A DNA stretch of 64,000 nt from Pleurodeles waltl. Lineage: Eukaryota > Chordata > Amphibia > Caudata > Salamandridae. This document shows positions 24,301 through 36,303 of the stretch, piece after piece (position 1 is the stretch's first letter; the number at the start of each line of letters is the position of its first letter). Location of the stretch: assembly GCF_031143425.1 (NCBI RefSeq), contig NC_090442.1, positions 423,167,776 to 423,231,775 of the forward strand, written 5' to 3'. Below the pieces are notes generated by a model. That model was not told where the DNA came from. It searched no databases and was given only the letters and a program-made list of their open reading frames with translations. Made by a program: the position numbers and the translations under genes.

Positions 24301-25754
24301 ATAGAACTACTAGCTGCTTCTTTGACCATGTCAAACTATGGAAACTATAACCTTTAGGTTTTTCATCGTACTGCTGTGTATGATTGTGTATACAGATTGT
24401 GGTGTTATTTACCTAGATCAGTCTCGTGTATGTTTCAAAGTGTGACATATATATCGTATTAGGTATCTGCACTTTTCTATTCTTTTGTGCTTGGTGTTAT
24501 TTAATGATGCCAGTGGTTTTAATCTGTGAAACATATATTATTGTGGAAAACCTTAATCAAATATTTTTTTTAAAAATGGGAGGTACATTGCAATCAGGAT
24601 TCATAACTTATAACAATACTATCATCGGCATACACACTTAATATTGACAAATGCTGATAAATAGGAACACTTATTCGAATATGAAATGAGCAAAATGCCC
24701 CAATATAAAAGTAGACTAGGGTCAGAGTTAGCATCAGAAGTAGAAGCTATAGAATAAAGAGGAAACACCTGATTTACAGCTTGGGGACTCTACCAGCAAT
24801 GATGCTAATGTGGGCATGCCTCTGAAACCGTGAGACACATGTTTTGTATTTGCAATGTTACCTTGGCCTTGTGCAGAAAACTGTTGCGCCCACTTTGGAA
24901 CCAACTGGGGATCCTGCAGGCAACCTATCTATCCTGTGTTGCCTTGATTCAAGCAGAGCAGATAATGATCTCATGGACTGTTAAGTACCTTTTGGGAGTT
25001 GAGAAGGCTCTGGCATCTGTCAATGGCACAAAACCCCCCTTGGTATGAATGCAGGCCAATTTGCTACAGACTTCGTTTAAGTCTGTAGCACTATTTTTTT
25101 TTAAGGCAAGAGTATTAAGGGTATCTTTCTCTTCCGCATTTCAGTCTTTTCTGATAAGTCCCAATGGCATTTTGGAACGATATCTGGGACTGGCACAAAA
25201 ACTCCCCGGGTTCAAACGTTGGTCCATCTGCCCATGAACTAAAGCAAAAACTGCTGCACACAATCTTTTTAGTGAGTCAAGGGTTTTTAAATGTGCATAT
25301 CCTCTTCGCACTTAAACTTGCATTTGACATTTTATGAGCAGCTGTTTTCTCTTTTTTTTTTCTTTTTACGGTATTTCGAAACGATTTTAAGTAATTGAAC
25401 AATAAAGTTTACTGCTACTAGTTATCAAAGAGTAACTAGTTTATCCTAGCATAAGTAACTCGGGCTGCTGAAAAACGCTAATAATCAGTTACTAGTGTGT
25501 CGCTGTGACACCATGCATCCATCAATCCCGGGTCCTCTAATTCTTTTTTCCCTGTAGCTGACAGCTCTGGTCTTTGCTGTGAACAGTCGTGGCACGCTTG
25601 CAAAACTCAATTAAAGTCACCACTAATCAACTGGGGCACTGCAGCAAAATGCACAATTTCCTGGCTAGTTCACCTCAGGGAGTCCTTTTTTTAAAATTAT
25701 GGGTATATACTGAGGCTTCTTTGAGTTGATGATCGTTCCTCAGAAGGTGTCCTT
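21326..25754. other. Unassigned 4.4 kb
   Basis: No gene recognised. It contains low-complexity CATCCA-rich sequence (21330-21500) and a TGTG-rich stretch (21520-21580). The region 24780-25230 has a weakly LINE-like reading (THVLYLQC) too poor to call. Confidence 0.35.
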
Positions 25755-26100
25755 CCTGCACATAAACAATCATTCCAAAATGACGCTTTGGAACCTCTAT
25801 GTGTGCTGCATTTTGCAGCACACACAGAAGTGCCAATTGCCAATGTAGATTGTTTATGTGCAGGAACAGACACCTTCCTGCACATAAGAAATCTATCCCC
25901 TCAAAGCAGACACCCTTGCACTATGGTGCAAGGATGCCTGTGTTGGCGCAGGCAGCTTCATTTAGTGCCATTGCAGGGGGGAACACAAGGGTGCTCCAGA
26001 TTCCAGTAAATAGAGCGCATCCATGCATTTCAAAAGTGGTGCAGTGCATCTCTGTTATTTTTGGCTCTGCGCCGCGCCACTCTGTTGTAAATCTGGGCCA
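25690..26100. mobile_element. Probable small inverted-repeat DNA element
   Basis: CTGCACATAAACAATC (25756-25771) is repeated in reverse complement at 25847-25863. A smaller hairpin (GTGTGCTGCA/TGCAGCACAC) lies inside, and CCTGCACATAAG follows at 25878. The right side ends TAAATCTGGGCC, a common end of amphibian Harbinger-type MITEs. The matching left end is not clear, so the boundaries are uncertain. Confidence 0.4.
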
Positions 26101-27954
26101 CAGTCTTTGATGTAGTGGAAGGGTGGCCATGGAAGGCCCTGGCCACTGCCCCTCATAGGGAATCTAGTTCAGAGAGGTGTTGGCATGCAGCTGAGAGCCT
26201 CCCTCACTAAGTAATCCTCACATATTTATTTTTGGGAGGCAGCAGAGAACCCCACCAACCACACAGGCCTCTGCAGGTCTTGTCCCTAAATCCCTGCTGA
26301 TACCGCATGGCCCCCAGCAACTCCAAAATAGTCTTGCTGCTGCTCTGCGCTTATTGACTCTTCACAGGGCCTCAACTTCAGTTCTGACTACAGATGCCTG
26401 CATACCTTAGGAGTTCCCAGGACCAGGCTCGTAGAGAGCCAAGAAACCAGTGCAAGACAGGGGTGGGGAATTTGTATCTCCCGACACCCGAGACATGATG
26501 ATTCCTGCCGCAGACAAGAAGTTTTAATCTGTACTTAGTCCGCCGGACAAGCAGACATTCTGCTAAGCTCTCCTGCAACTTATACAAGCACTGAGTCTGT
26601 TATTTCAAATTGCATGCTGAAAATGTCCCGAGTGCTAATTTTCATAGGTAAATACGGTAACCATAATAGGAAGAGAGAGAGCTTTGAGCACTCCTGTTCA
26701 CAGCTAAAAAGCGAGGTGAAAACAGATCGTCTAGTTATTGGTTGTGGGCCGACACACTAAAAATTACATGCTGTAAAATGCCTTCCGAGAGTGAAACAAT
26801 ACCCCGTTGCGTTCCCCTGAGGTAGGATTGAAGTGGGAAGTATCAGATGCCCGGTCCCTGCATGTTTGAAACACTGTGGCAAATCTAGATGAATTCCTTG
26901 CTGCAGGCCATTTACAATGAAAATTGGAAGAAAAACGAGAGCACAAGAAGCCCGTGATCACAGTGACTGCCCGGCTCGCATGCCAAACAGCTGACAGTGA
27001 GTATGCTGCTTAACAGTGGCTGCCGAGAGTTTTCTGGCGTGGCCCGATTTGTTGATAGGCGGCATGATGAAGAAGGAATTGTGAAGTAGGTTACAGGGCA
27101 GGCAACTCTCCTTGTCAGGGAACCGAAGGTCAAGAGAGCACGAGTTCCTGAGTGTGGTATGCCTGCTGAGCAGCAGGGGCTCCAGAATGCTGTCACTTGC
27201 TGGAAGTGGAATAGGCAAACAAGATGTAACAAGTGGATGTCAAGTACTAGTTCAGAGAATGTGTTCGGATTTGCTGTTCAAACCATCATGGTGTCAAAAA
27301 TACCACATTTGTCACCCAGGCAAATGAGGGGAAGCCACCATGAGTGGGGGTTGCTGTAAAATGTTTGAGTGCTTTTAGTGCCAAGGGTCGACTCTGGCTC
27401 TAAGAGCCTTGCGTGAGCCAGGCCTTAAAATATTTGTCATGGCTATCATGCAACAAACATGTCAGAATATGACAGTGTATTCACAACTCAAAAATTGTAT
27501 ATCCTTAACACAAGAAAGCTTTTCAGCATAGTGCATCAAATTATATCACTTCATTGAGAGGCATTTATTAATTTGCGAGTTTTCAAACACGCACATGAAG
27601 TGCTGATGACAATGCTATGAGGAAACTCAGATGCAAGCCAGTAATCTTGTGCACCATACATGTGACCTTGATTCTTATTATACTTACAGCACCATTATAG
27701 GCCACTGAATTAAGAACGAGAGGTTTTTGTGGAGAGAAGGAGGCTTGGTGAAATAAAGTATTTGCCTAGGATAAAACAATTTGATAAAGCGGGGAAGTGA
27801 CGATTGATCCTGGTTCCCAGTTTCACATTGTACAATTCAGCAACTAAATAGCTATTTCTTTCACCTACCTAGAAGTAATGCTTTGTACTTAATTCTTATA
27901 GAATACGATTAGAGAGTCTGTGATGGGAATAATCCAGGTTATATTTTTGACTGT
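26101..27954. other. Unassigned sequence
   Basis: No coding exon, RNA gene or clear repeat recognised. Confidence 0.4.
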
Positions 27955-28440
27955 TTTATACGAATATACGACGAAACAACGACTGCAAAAAAAACTACTG
28001 CTTTAACAACGAGGTCGGAACACCGACCTTGTTGCTACTACTAATGATTTTACCACGAATGCCTTAACAACGATATTTCGTTGTAAAGGCATTCCTGATA
28101 AAATCATTAGCAATAGGCACCATTCACCCTACATCCCTCACCCCACTCCCCCAACCCCACCCCAAAACCTAAAACCCCCTGACCCCCCACCCACTCCCCA
28201 AAACCAAAAACGCCCCACCCCCCCAACCCCACCCCAAAACCTAAAACCCCCTGACCTCCCACCCCCTCCCCAAAACCTAAACCCACCACTTACCTTCACC
28301 AAGTCCCTTCTTTGTTCCTTAACCACGCATGTTCGTTGTTCAGAACATACGTAGTTAAGGCACAAAAAAACGAAGTCGTGGTTAAAAAAAGTGTTGTTGC
28401 GCTTTCGTTAACCACGACCTTCATAAAAAAAAAGTCGTAA
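27955..28440. mobile_element. Hairpin-rich MITE-like element with C-rich tandem repeat
   Basis: Four imperfect hairpins occur: 28007-28034 (AACGAGGTCGG/CCGACCTTGTT), 28041-28110 (CTAATGATTTTA/TAAAATCATTAG), 28316-28361 (CCTTAACCACG/CGTAGTTAAGG) and 28373-28432 (AAGTCGTGGTTAA/TTAACCACGACCTT). Between the pairs lies a C-rich tandem repeat (28141-28275). Words such as TTAACAACGA and TTAACCACGA recur. It has no coding capacity, and the superfamily is unknown. Confidence 0.5.
28141..28275. repeat. C-rich minisatellite, about 72-bp unit, two copies
   Basis: CAAAACCTAAAACCCCCTGAC recurs 72 bp apart within almost pure C/A sequence. The complementary strand is G-rich and could form G-quadruplexes. 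Open frames rich in GFGVGLGG on the minus strand are produced by this repeat and are not genes. Confidence 0.75.
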
Positions 28441-28539
28441 AAAAGGATGTTTCCCGTTTTATCCAGCTCAAATCTAACGCAATGAAATAACATTTCTTCA
28501 CAACAGACATAGACCATGCTCCACCTTTTTTCATCACAG

Positions 28540-28650
28540 AGAGATTTGCTGGGATTCACAGAATGCTGAGCCGAGGCTGAATTTGAACCTGGTTCCACAT
28601 ATTGCATGGTTAGCAGCTGTAGCCAATAGTCCACATCGCCCCTAATAAAA
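28540..28650 (-). repeat. tRNA-derived SINE fragment
   Basis: On the minus strand GATGTGGACTATTGGCTACA resembles an A box, and CCAGGTTCAAATTC (28576-28591) matches the B-box consensus GGTTCRANNCC. Spacing is about 40 bp. The tail continues CAGCATTCTGTGAATCCC. The family is unnamed. Confidence 0.5.
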
Positions 28651-29331
28651 GTTGGCTTGTCTGAACCTGTTGCCATGTTTTTTTTCCCACTTGCACTCGG
28701 TTCACACCCAATTAATATTGTGGCATGTTTACTATGTTATTTGCAACTGTGTGTGCTTCATTGAGAGCTTTAAATCGATATTTTAGCTACCATTGTAAAT
28801 GTTTTATCATCCTGTCATCACTGCACAGGACACGTTAATTAGCTTCTATATTTCCCTGACTAGACCTGCGCAGCTCTTTACAACACACCTCTAAGATCGG
28901 TGTTACTGTGGGGGCAGGTTGCAGGACTGCTGGAAGACTTGAAGCAAAGTGGGATCGTTAGAGTAAAGCGGCTGCTGGACAGACCTTCTATTAGATAAGC
29001 ACAAATAACACTGGGTAAAGAAAAGTGGGCAATCTGTGGTGAAAGAGTTGAAGGCAAGGGAGTTGCAGCTGTTGACAAGCACAGAGGAGGGGATTTTGGA
29101 GTCGAGGTGAAAGAAAGATACTTGCAGCCTGTGGTGGGACTGGAGGAGAGGTAATGAAACCTATTGTGAGAGTGGTGAAGAAGAGGACAATTGCGGAACC
29201 TGTAGTAAGATTGGACATAGGGCATGCAGCTGTTGGAGGGGAGAGTGGCGAAGAGGGGAATGAAATCTGTTGTGAGAAAGGTGGGGAAGGTTGCATACAT
29301 ATTTCTGTATTTCTTCCTGTATGTATGTATG

Positions 29332-29367
<36 letters not shown>

Positions 29368-32300
29368 AAGAAAGTGCTGTATGTTAACAGGAAATTTATT
29401 AAACCAATGTTGTGTTGTGAGAAAGCAAGAAAGTATGATGGATCCTCAGAGTCAATGGAAGAGATATGGGCTCAGAAGTCAGAGAGTGAAGGGTAAGTGG
29501 TTTATGCCTATGGCAAGAAAACAGCCTGGGAGATAAAATGCTTCTCTAAGAGGATTTGCACGGCAGCCTACTAATGCAGCCAAGAGGCTGAGATGGACAT
29601 GTTTACTTTGGAGGCTGTTTTAATGCATCCATGCAAGCCCTTCTAGTCGATTTGTACGGTAGGTGGGACAAGTGTATTTCTTTACAGGGCTAGAAGATTA
29701 CTGTGGAACTTTGTCCTTTAGACAAGTAATTTTTTTCAAAAATTCCACACCCCTGGCAAGATAAAGCAACAAAAACTTAGACACTGACATCTAGCCTCAG
29801 TCCCAAGCCTTCAAACCCTTTGGCTTCTTCTGCGTCCTTGCCCTCATATACATATCTTCTGCCACAGCTACTGCAGGTGCCCCATTTGAGGCACCCACCT
29901 CTAGCGTTGGGCCTCAGGCATACTGTAACCATGTTTTCTAAACAGTTTATATGTGGTGCTGGGTGGCAATTCAGGTCCTTCAGCACAAGACCAGGTTTGG
30001 GATCCCTCCACATGAGCCCTCACAGCCGTGGAGCTCATTCGTCAGTGTTGCATGCTTTGATGATCAGCGATCTTGCGGATGCCAAGTAGAACCCGGGTAA
30101 CAGGCAGCCACCATCTTTGCTTGCTTGGGCATGCCCCCTTATCAGTATATATTAAGGAAGGAGTCTCCATAAAGGCAGCTCATTCTATGATTTATGAGGT
30201 TTTTTTAACTATATAATTAAAGACCCTCTTGTAATTGAGGCAGCATCTCTTTCCTGTTCTTCTGTCACTTGAATGTAATCCATCTACCTCTCAGTGCTGA
30301 GTGCTCGTATCACTTCTGCCCCCTTGACATCATGTCTAAAAGGCTTTCTATTGCATCTTGTATCTTCAGTTTAGAGGACTGTCCCCCCACCCTATCTCTC
30401 TTCTCATTGCAGTAAAGTCCTTATTTCACTCCTTCAACCTCGTTAAAGCAAACTATAGGCTTTTTCCATAATTTCTCATTCATCCTGAATGTGGTATCTG
30501 TGCTCATTCACTCCGTCCTCTCCTTCTTTCATCCTCTTCCACCAAAATATGTTGCTCTATCTACTTACTTACCTGTCTATCTCAAGTGGTCTTTTTATTT
30601 ATCTGCATCTGTCTATTGGTCTATGTCTACCTCTTTGCATTCTCGTTTGTCTGGATTACACCCCTTGTGTAAGATACTCGCCCTTTGGATGAAGCCGCAG
30701 TCCCTTCATTCTCCTTCATGTCACTCAGTGCACTTTACTTCTTATCTTTCCTCTAATTCCCGAAAAACAGTTTACTTTCTTCCAACTCATGTCCTCTCTT
30801 CTCTCCATAGTCTACAGTCTAACTCCCTTTAGACTCTCTCTGTCTCCCTCTCACCATCATCTATCTTCTTCAATCTCAGTCACTCATAGGGCTCTCTCTC
30901 TAACATAAGTGTTTCACATTCTGTTTCTGTCTCTCACTCCTGATCAGGGCACATCCATTAGTTCCACATCCTGTACCATCCCAACTGTCCCATCCTACCC
31001 TCCCTACCCTGAATGACAGCACATTTAGCCTCCTAAAATGGGCAAAGGAAACAGGTACCGTGCTTGCATCCATCTCATAGCAAAACACTGTACCACGTCA
31101 AAGTTGCATTCTCTTTGGCTCCCCACTTGCCCCCCACACTCTGCATCATTACTGTTTGTCCTGAGCAGGGATGAGGTTAATATTGATTTTAGCAGAAGAT
31201 GCATTTAACAAACTTCGCTTGTGAATCTCTTTACATAACACTTATACTACGTATTCTAATTCTTCCAATGTAGTGCTTATAAGTTTTTATTATTCACTGA
31301 ATTTTAAAATGGTTTTGGCTGAATCAATTCTATTAGACGATTTGTGGTGGTCACAGGTTGTCCGTGAAGTAATTTCTTAACAGAGGTGAAAAGCTATTCT
31401 CCATACTCAGACACCTTAGAGTTTTACATCTGAGTCCTTGGTGCAGGTCATGCTAACTTGGATATAACTATTGCCACCGGTGTCAATGTAACACTATTCT
31501 GGTTAATTTGGTTAAAGGCCTGTAAAATGTTACATGCAATTAGCACAATTTTAAAAAGCTGTTTGCCCGTTTATGGCAGTCATGGCTTGGTTGATTATTG
31601 GCGAACACTACATGGAAGGTATCGAGGGTTTATGTTCAACTCCACGCATCATGATTCAATGCCGGTGACTGGTTACGTATTGATGTCTAAGGTTTCCTTG
31701 GCGTTTGCGCTACACAGACTCTACCCTCTTCTAATCTATTTCCTATTTCTCTAGACCTGGCCCTTTTTTGATGTACCTTTGCAGAATCTGCCCTCCTTTC
31801 CTTGACAAATCAAGATGAACTTTCTCAAATTAATCTGTCTTTAGGGCACAAATACGAGATGACACAATAGTCCTTTTTATCATTTGATCAAGGGAACAGT
31901 ACACTTTGCATAAAAATGATTATTGATGACTTTCACAGTATGCATATGGAATAAGCACATCTCCAAGGAATAGTCAATGTAGCTTGCAGCAAGATGAGTT
32001 TTAGATGGACTTGAGTCCTCCATTTAGCAACGTGAATTTGATTATGAAAACTCTCATGACTGTGTTGTGTTCCGTGGCACCAAACCTATTATGAAATAGC
32101 CTAAGCTGTATAGGCTTGAGAAATTAATTTCATATATGCAAAAGTTCAGTTTTCTAATTATATTTGGAGTGAGAGGCCATTCCATACTCAGACCTGGTTG
32201 TCTGTAATGGGTATATGTTTGTATCTGTTGAAGTAGTGTGAGATGCCAGTGCCATTAACGTAACCGGTAAACAAAGGTTACATTTTTAGTTTTGTGAGGG

Positions 32301-32777
32301 TTGTTGAGGTTTGTATCATTCCTGCTTCTAAAGACTGCAACAGATATTGAGACTTATCAGGTGGGACATGACTTACTCTCTCACCACCTTTACAATTGCA
32401 TCCTGATCCTTCTGTTAATTAAGTTGTCAACTTTTGGTCGCCTTGTTTGTTCCAGAAGTGGTCATAGAGGCACCTCTCTCTTTATATGTTCTTTCCACCA
32501 CAAACTACAGTGAAACTTGAGATCACTCAAAAAGAATGTTGTAAGCATGTTTTCAAAATGTGTTCATATTATTTCTGTGTAAGCTAATTTCTAGGTGTTC
32601 TTGTTAAGACGGCACTTCCTTGAAGCTCTTTTCTAGATACGCGACAATTAACTTCGCACATCCCACAGCCTTCTTCCATTACAGAGATGCACCCTTCTAT
32701 GGCATCACATTTTTTTCTGTGCTTGTCCAGTTGTGCCTGAATATACTCATCCTTACATGTCCAGATCTTCAAACCTA
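28651..32777. other. Unassigned 4.1 kb
   Basis: No gene. It contains a (TA)n/GTAT microsatellite at 29323-29367 and pyrimidine-rich sequence at 30480-30900. Confidence 0.4.
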
Positions 32778-32968
32778 GGGGGTTATTACAACTTTGGAGG
32801 AGGTGTTAATCCGTCCCAAAAGTGACTGTAAAGTGACGGATATACCACCAGCCGTATTACGAGTTCCATAGGATATAATGGACTCGTAATACGGCTGGTG
32901 GTATATCCGTCACTTTACCGTCAATTTTGGGACGGATTAACACCTCCTCCAAAGTTGTAATAACCCCC
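32778..32968. mobile_element. 191-bp palindromic MITE with CTA target duplication
   Basis: The two halves are almost perfect reverse complements. The element starts GGGGGTTATTACAACTTTGG and ends CCAAAGTTGTAATAACCCCC. The flanks are CTA on both sides (32775-32777 and 32969-32971). A 3-bp duplication and full-length palindrome fit a Harbinger-type MITE. The central spacer is only about 20 bp. Confidence 0.85.
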
Positions 32969-32971
32969 CTA

Positions 32972-35267
32972 GTGTCTATATTATTAATACCAGTTTTCAA
33001 TTTAGTGACCATTGTTTTCCTATTAAAGTCAGGTGTTGTGGGCAAGGAACTATCTCAAACAAATGGAGAACGTTTTATATTATCAAATGTGAAGTTAAAC
33101 GGTTGTGCAACTCTCGTGCTGATTAATTGGAAGTATTGCAGATAGGGAGCGACAAAGAAAAAACCTTTATTGTGTACAAGAGTGTTGATATCCAGAAACA
33201 TCACCAAGTGTGTGGAGTAACTCGAGATTTAAATATGCTGTAATTAGCAAGCAATGAAAGACTGCTCACTGTACTATAGGAATGAAGCTTCTCCTCAAAC
33301 AGTAGGCTCAAGAAGGTCAATATTGGTCTGATGTTCCTTATGTTCTACATAGGACCTGGCCTTGCAGTCCAGGAGGGACTATTCGAACTGGGCAGAACCA
33401 AGACTGATTTGCATATGGATGATCTGTGTCTGTAACAGAATAGTGTCTAAAAAAGATGGCCTGGAATACAGCCTTAGTATTTACCAGTTTCTGAGATTAA
33501 TTCAAGCTTTCCACCCATTACTGGTTTGTTTTTCTAAGTGAGACATCCTGTGTATGTCCAGACATGGGTTCTATATGTATTGTAACAAAGGAACTGTGTC
33601 TCATTATTAAGGTCCAACTAGGATGAATCTGGTCTGCGATTGCTTGTGTTCCCGTTTAGAGTTGACCCGGCCTGGCAGTTTAGGTGGACTGCTACCAATG
33701 GAACAGAACCAAGGGTAGCTCGTCTCTGGCTGGAGTCCCATACTGGACAAGAATGAACAGCAATATGGCATGAACCATCCCAGGCAGCAGCAGAGATTAT
33801 GAATTCAACCAGATTAATTCAAGCATTCCAACGATCACTGTTTTGTTACAACAAGTTCGTATTATAAAAGACCCCTACCACGCCAAGTATGTACTGGGAG
33901 ATATTTCACTGCTGGTAGAAATGAGAGTTTTAAATCAGAGATTAAATACTGCCAATTGCAGATAAGTAGGCGGAGAGGGGGAATATTTATTCTCCAATTC
34001 GTAATTTATTTCAGGAAAAGGATTCTCTCTGAGGTCAAAATGAATTTTCATGGGCTTTGATCCTTGCAAGGCAGGTCTGTCCCCTGAGTGCACTAGCGCT
34101 GTGATTTTCTCATAGAGTTATCTTGGTGGCAGCATGAGTCTACAATTGGTCAGAATAACATTTGCTTTTTTCTATTCTATTTCTGAGCAGAGTTGTGGGA
34201 GACGAATGAGGGTTTATTTTACACCTAACTAGGCATGGAGTGTCCTTCGGAATAACCAAATGGGTCTTTGGGCATGATGCTAGGATGACCCCCACCTCCC
34301 AACGAGCATCACACTTCCTTCTATTTAGTAGAATGGTTTCTGTCAGAACTCTACAGTGTAAAAGAAAGATCTGTTTTACTGCCTGGTTTGACACAGGCAG
34401 ATCTTTCATGTAGTCATTATAAACCCACTTTCAAAACCTGGGCAGGCAACTTACTTCTCACCCACCTAGCCTGTAATAAATGTAAGGTAGAGGCGAGCAG
34501 CGCTTTAGTAGAGTTACATTTTCTATTGATTCTAGCACATATATAAGACAAAGCTTGGCCAAAAATAACTAGAGGTCACCAAATCAAATTAGAACATATT
34601 ATTATTCAGTGGCTTCAGGTGGCCCTTGGTGAGAAGTTGAGACTTTGGTCATTGCAATGGATAGCAGCCAGGCATCCATGGACTCAAATCTGGTGCTCTG
34701 TTCCCCCCCCAAAACGATTGTCACGATCCAGGGTTACTGTTATTATTTCACCAAGAAGACCAGTAACACATATTTTTTAGACATTTTTTAAGAAGTCTGG
34801 AGAACATCCTGAAGATAATGTCAAAAAGTACTTTAAAGCCAGCAGGATGCTGCTGGAAAAAGTAGGATTTTCTACCTCCTAATACAGATCCCTAAGTGAT
34901 TATTTTTTGAGTGATTGGTGCAAAAATATCCTAAAATGACAGATAATACATAAGGAGTGGGCCATACTGGTGGCATATTTCTTATAAATGTAGGTGTTCT
35001 TCAGCTGCTTCCTGTAAAATAGGTCTGAAATACACTACATCGGCCACAATTATTCACATTCTATAAATGCTTAGTTTAACATCCTTAGGTAGCAACAGTG
35101 ACTTACTGCTGATATGCAAAATGGTTAATTGAACAACCAGGAATCAATGGAAGGCACTCGCTGTCTTGTATTGTCTGCGTTGGTCATTCCAAGATCTCCA
35201 CAAGCACTTTCAATTCTATGAGATTGTTAGAAATGACCAATAGAAAAATACACAAAGTTTGTGATAT
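32972..35267. other. Mostly unassigned, with a repeated 0.3-kb motif
   Basis: No gene. Two related blocks, about 33345-33425 and 33655-33740, share CTGGCAGT/GGCAGAACCAAG text. They resemble in reverse complement the tandem repeat at 60040-60640 (CATATGCAAATCAG, CCGAACTGCCAG). Confidence 0.4.
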
Positions 35268-35275
35268 GTAGTATG

Positions 35276-35317
35276 CAGTGGCGGCCGGCAGCTTTAGGAG
35301 GGAGAGGGGCGGGCGGG

Positions 35318-35355
<38 letters not shown>

Positions 35356-35994
35356 ATTCTTTCACACACAGACACGCACGCACGCACATCCATTAACAAC
35401 ACTCATACCATTCAAACATGCACGCACGCACCAAACATTCATTTTAAAACATCACACACACTCATTCTTTCACACACACACACACACACTTACCTTCGGC
35501 CTCCAGGTCCCAGGAGGGTTGGGACTGCTGCCTTCCTCATTGGCTGACCTTAGGTCAGCCAATGAGGGAAGACAGCAATCCGAGCCTCGTCACAGTGTGG
35601 GATGGGGTCAGTGAGACTGCTGACCCCACCCCACTCTGTGACGAAGTGTCACTGATTGACACTCGCCCTGGGCACTTCAGGGCCTAAACTGAAGCGCCCA
35701 GGGAGAGTGTCAATTGGTGACGCTTTCCTCATCACCCAGGGGAGGGCCTCAAGGCACCTTTGCTTGGCTGAGGAGGTCACACCCATAGGAGCAGTGATCT
35801 CCTCAGCCCAGCAAAGTTCAGCTCAGGCAGCCAGGAGTCTGCACAAATCGCCATTGTCTGCTCCTGGCTGCCTGACCTGAACATGAAGAGTGTCTGTCAG
35901 GCTGACCTTTGTTCAGCCTGACAGACACTCTTCCTGGGGGCAAAAGGTGGGGGGTGGGCATGGCCCTTCCGCCCTAAAGGACGGGCCGCCACTG
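35276..35994. mobile_element. Non-autonomous hAT-like transposon, 719 bp
   Basis: The terminal inverted repeats are CAGTGGCGGCCGGCAG at the left and the reverse complement of CAGTGGCGGCCCGTCC at the right. They are flanked by a perfect 8-bp duplication GTAGTATG (35268-35275 and 35995-36002). An 8-bp TSD with CAGTG ends is diagnostic of hAT elements. The interior has a CA microsatellite and many nested hairpins, for example GGCTGACCTTAGGTCAGCC at 35542-35560. No transposase is encoded. It sits about 200 bp from UCMA exon 4 in its downstream intron. Confidence 0.92.
35320..35353. repeat. (CA)n microsatellite
   Basis: About 15 CA units inside the hAT-like element, followed by degenerate CA- and GCAC-rich sequence to 35488. 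Plus-strand reading frames of poly-His/Thr come from this repeat. Confidence 0.95.
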
Positions 35995-36204
35995 GTAGTA
36001 TGTTGTCAAATCACGGGCTCACAGGATTGCGGTAGCTATTTAGCAGCAGGAAGGAGTAGTTATCTGTATCCATCTGCTTGGGAATGGTCTGCTGTACTCC
36101 AAACCTAACAATATCTCACCTTTCCTACAAATATCCGTCAGCTCCAACTTCTGCCATCCCGAACTAGCACTATCTGGAAATGTGTATGTTTAGGGTGTCC
36201 TTAC

Positions 36205-36303
36205 CATCTTGCTCTTCTTCAACATAGTTCTCAAATTCGTTCCTTTGTTCTTCATAATATTCCCTCCTGCGCTCATCAGCTGACAGTCTCTGTCTGTTCT
36301 CCG
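36205..36303 (-). CDS. UCMA: UCMA coding exon 4: Glu-rich mature Gla region
   Basis: This 99-bp exon has acceptor TTCATTGTAG and donor GTAAGG. It encodes [20 protein letters not shown] followed by [13 protein letters not shown] and the first base of the next codon. Ten glutamates are visible; in the family most of these become gamma-carboxyglutamate. [13 protein letters not shown] is essentially identical to the mammalian protein. The exon lies about 20.1 kb from exon 3, and its downstream intron carries a hAT element about 200 bp away. Phase 1 on entry matches exon 3. Confidence 0.93.

Noticed and set aside
24780..25237. Possible LINE C-terminus (THVLYLQC reading)
   Set aside because: Only a few residues fit and no RT, tail or duplication is near.
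28107..28365. Gly/Phe/Val repeat ORFs resembling a structural protein
   Set aside because: Translation of a C-rich minisatellite; no start context, no unique sequence.
35261..35614. His/Thr-repeat ORFs
   Set aside because: Produced by the CA microsatellite inside the hAT element.
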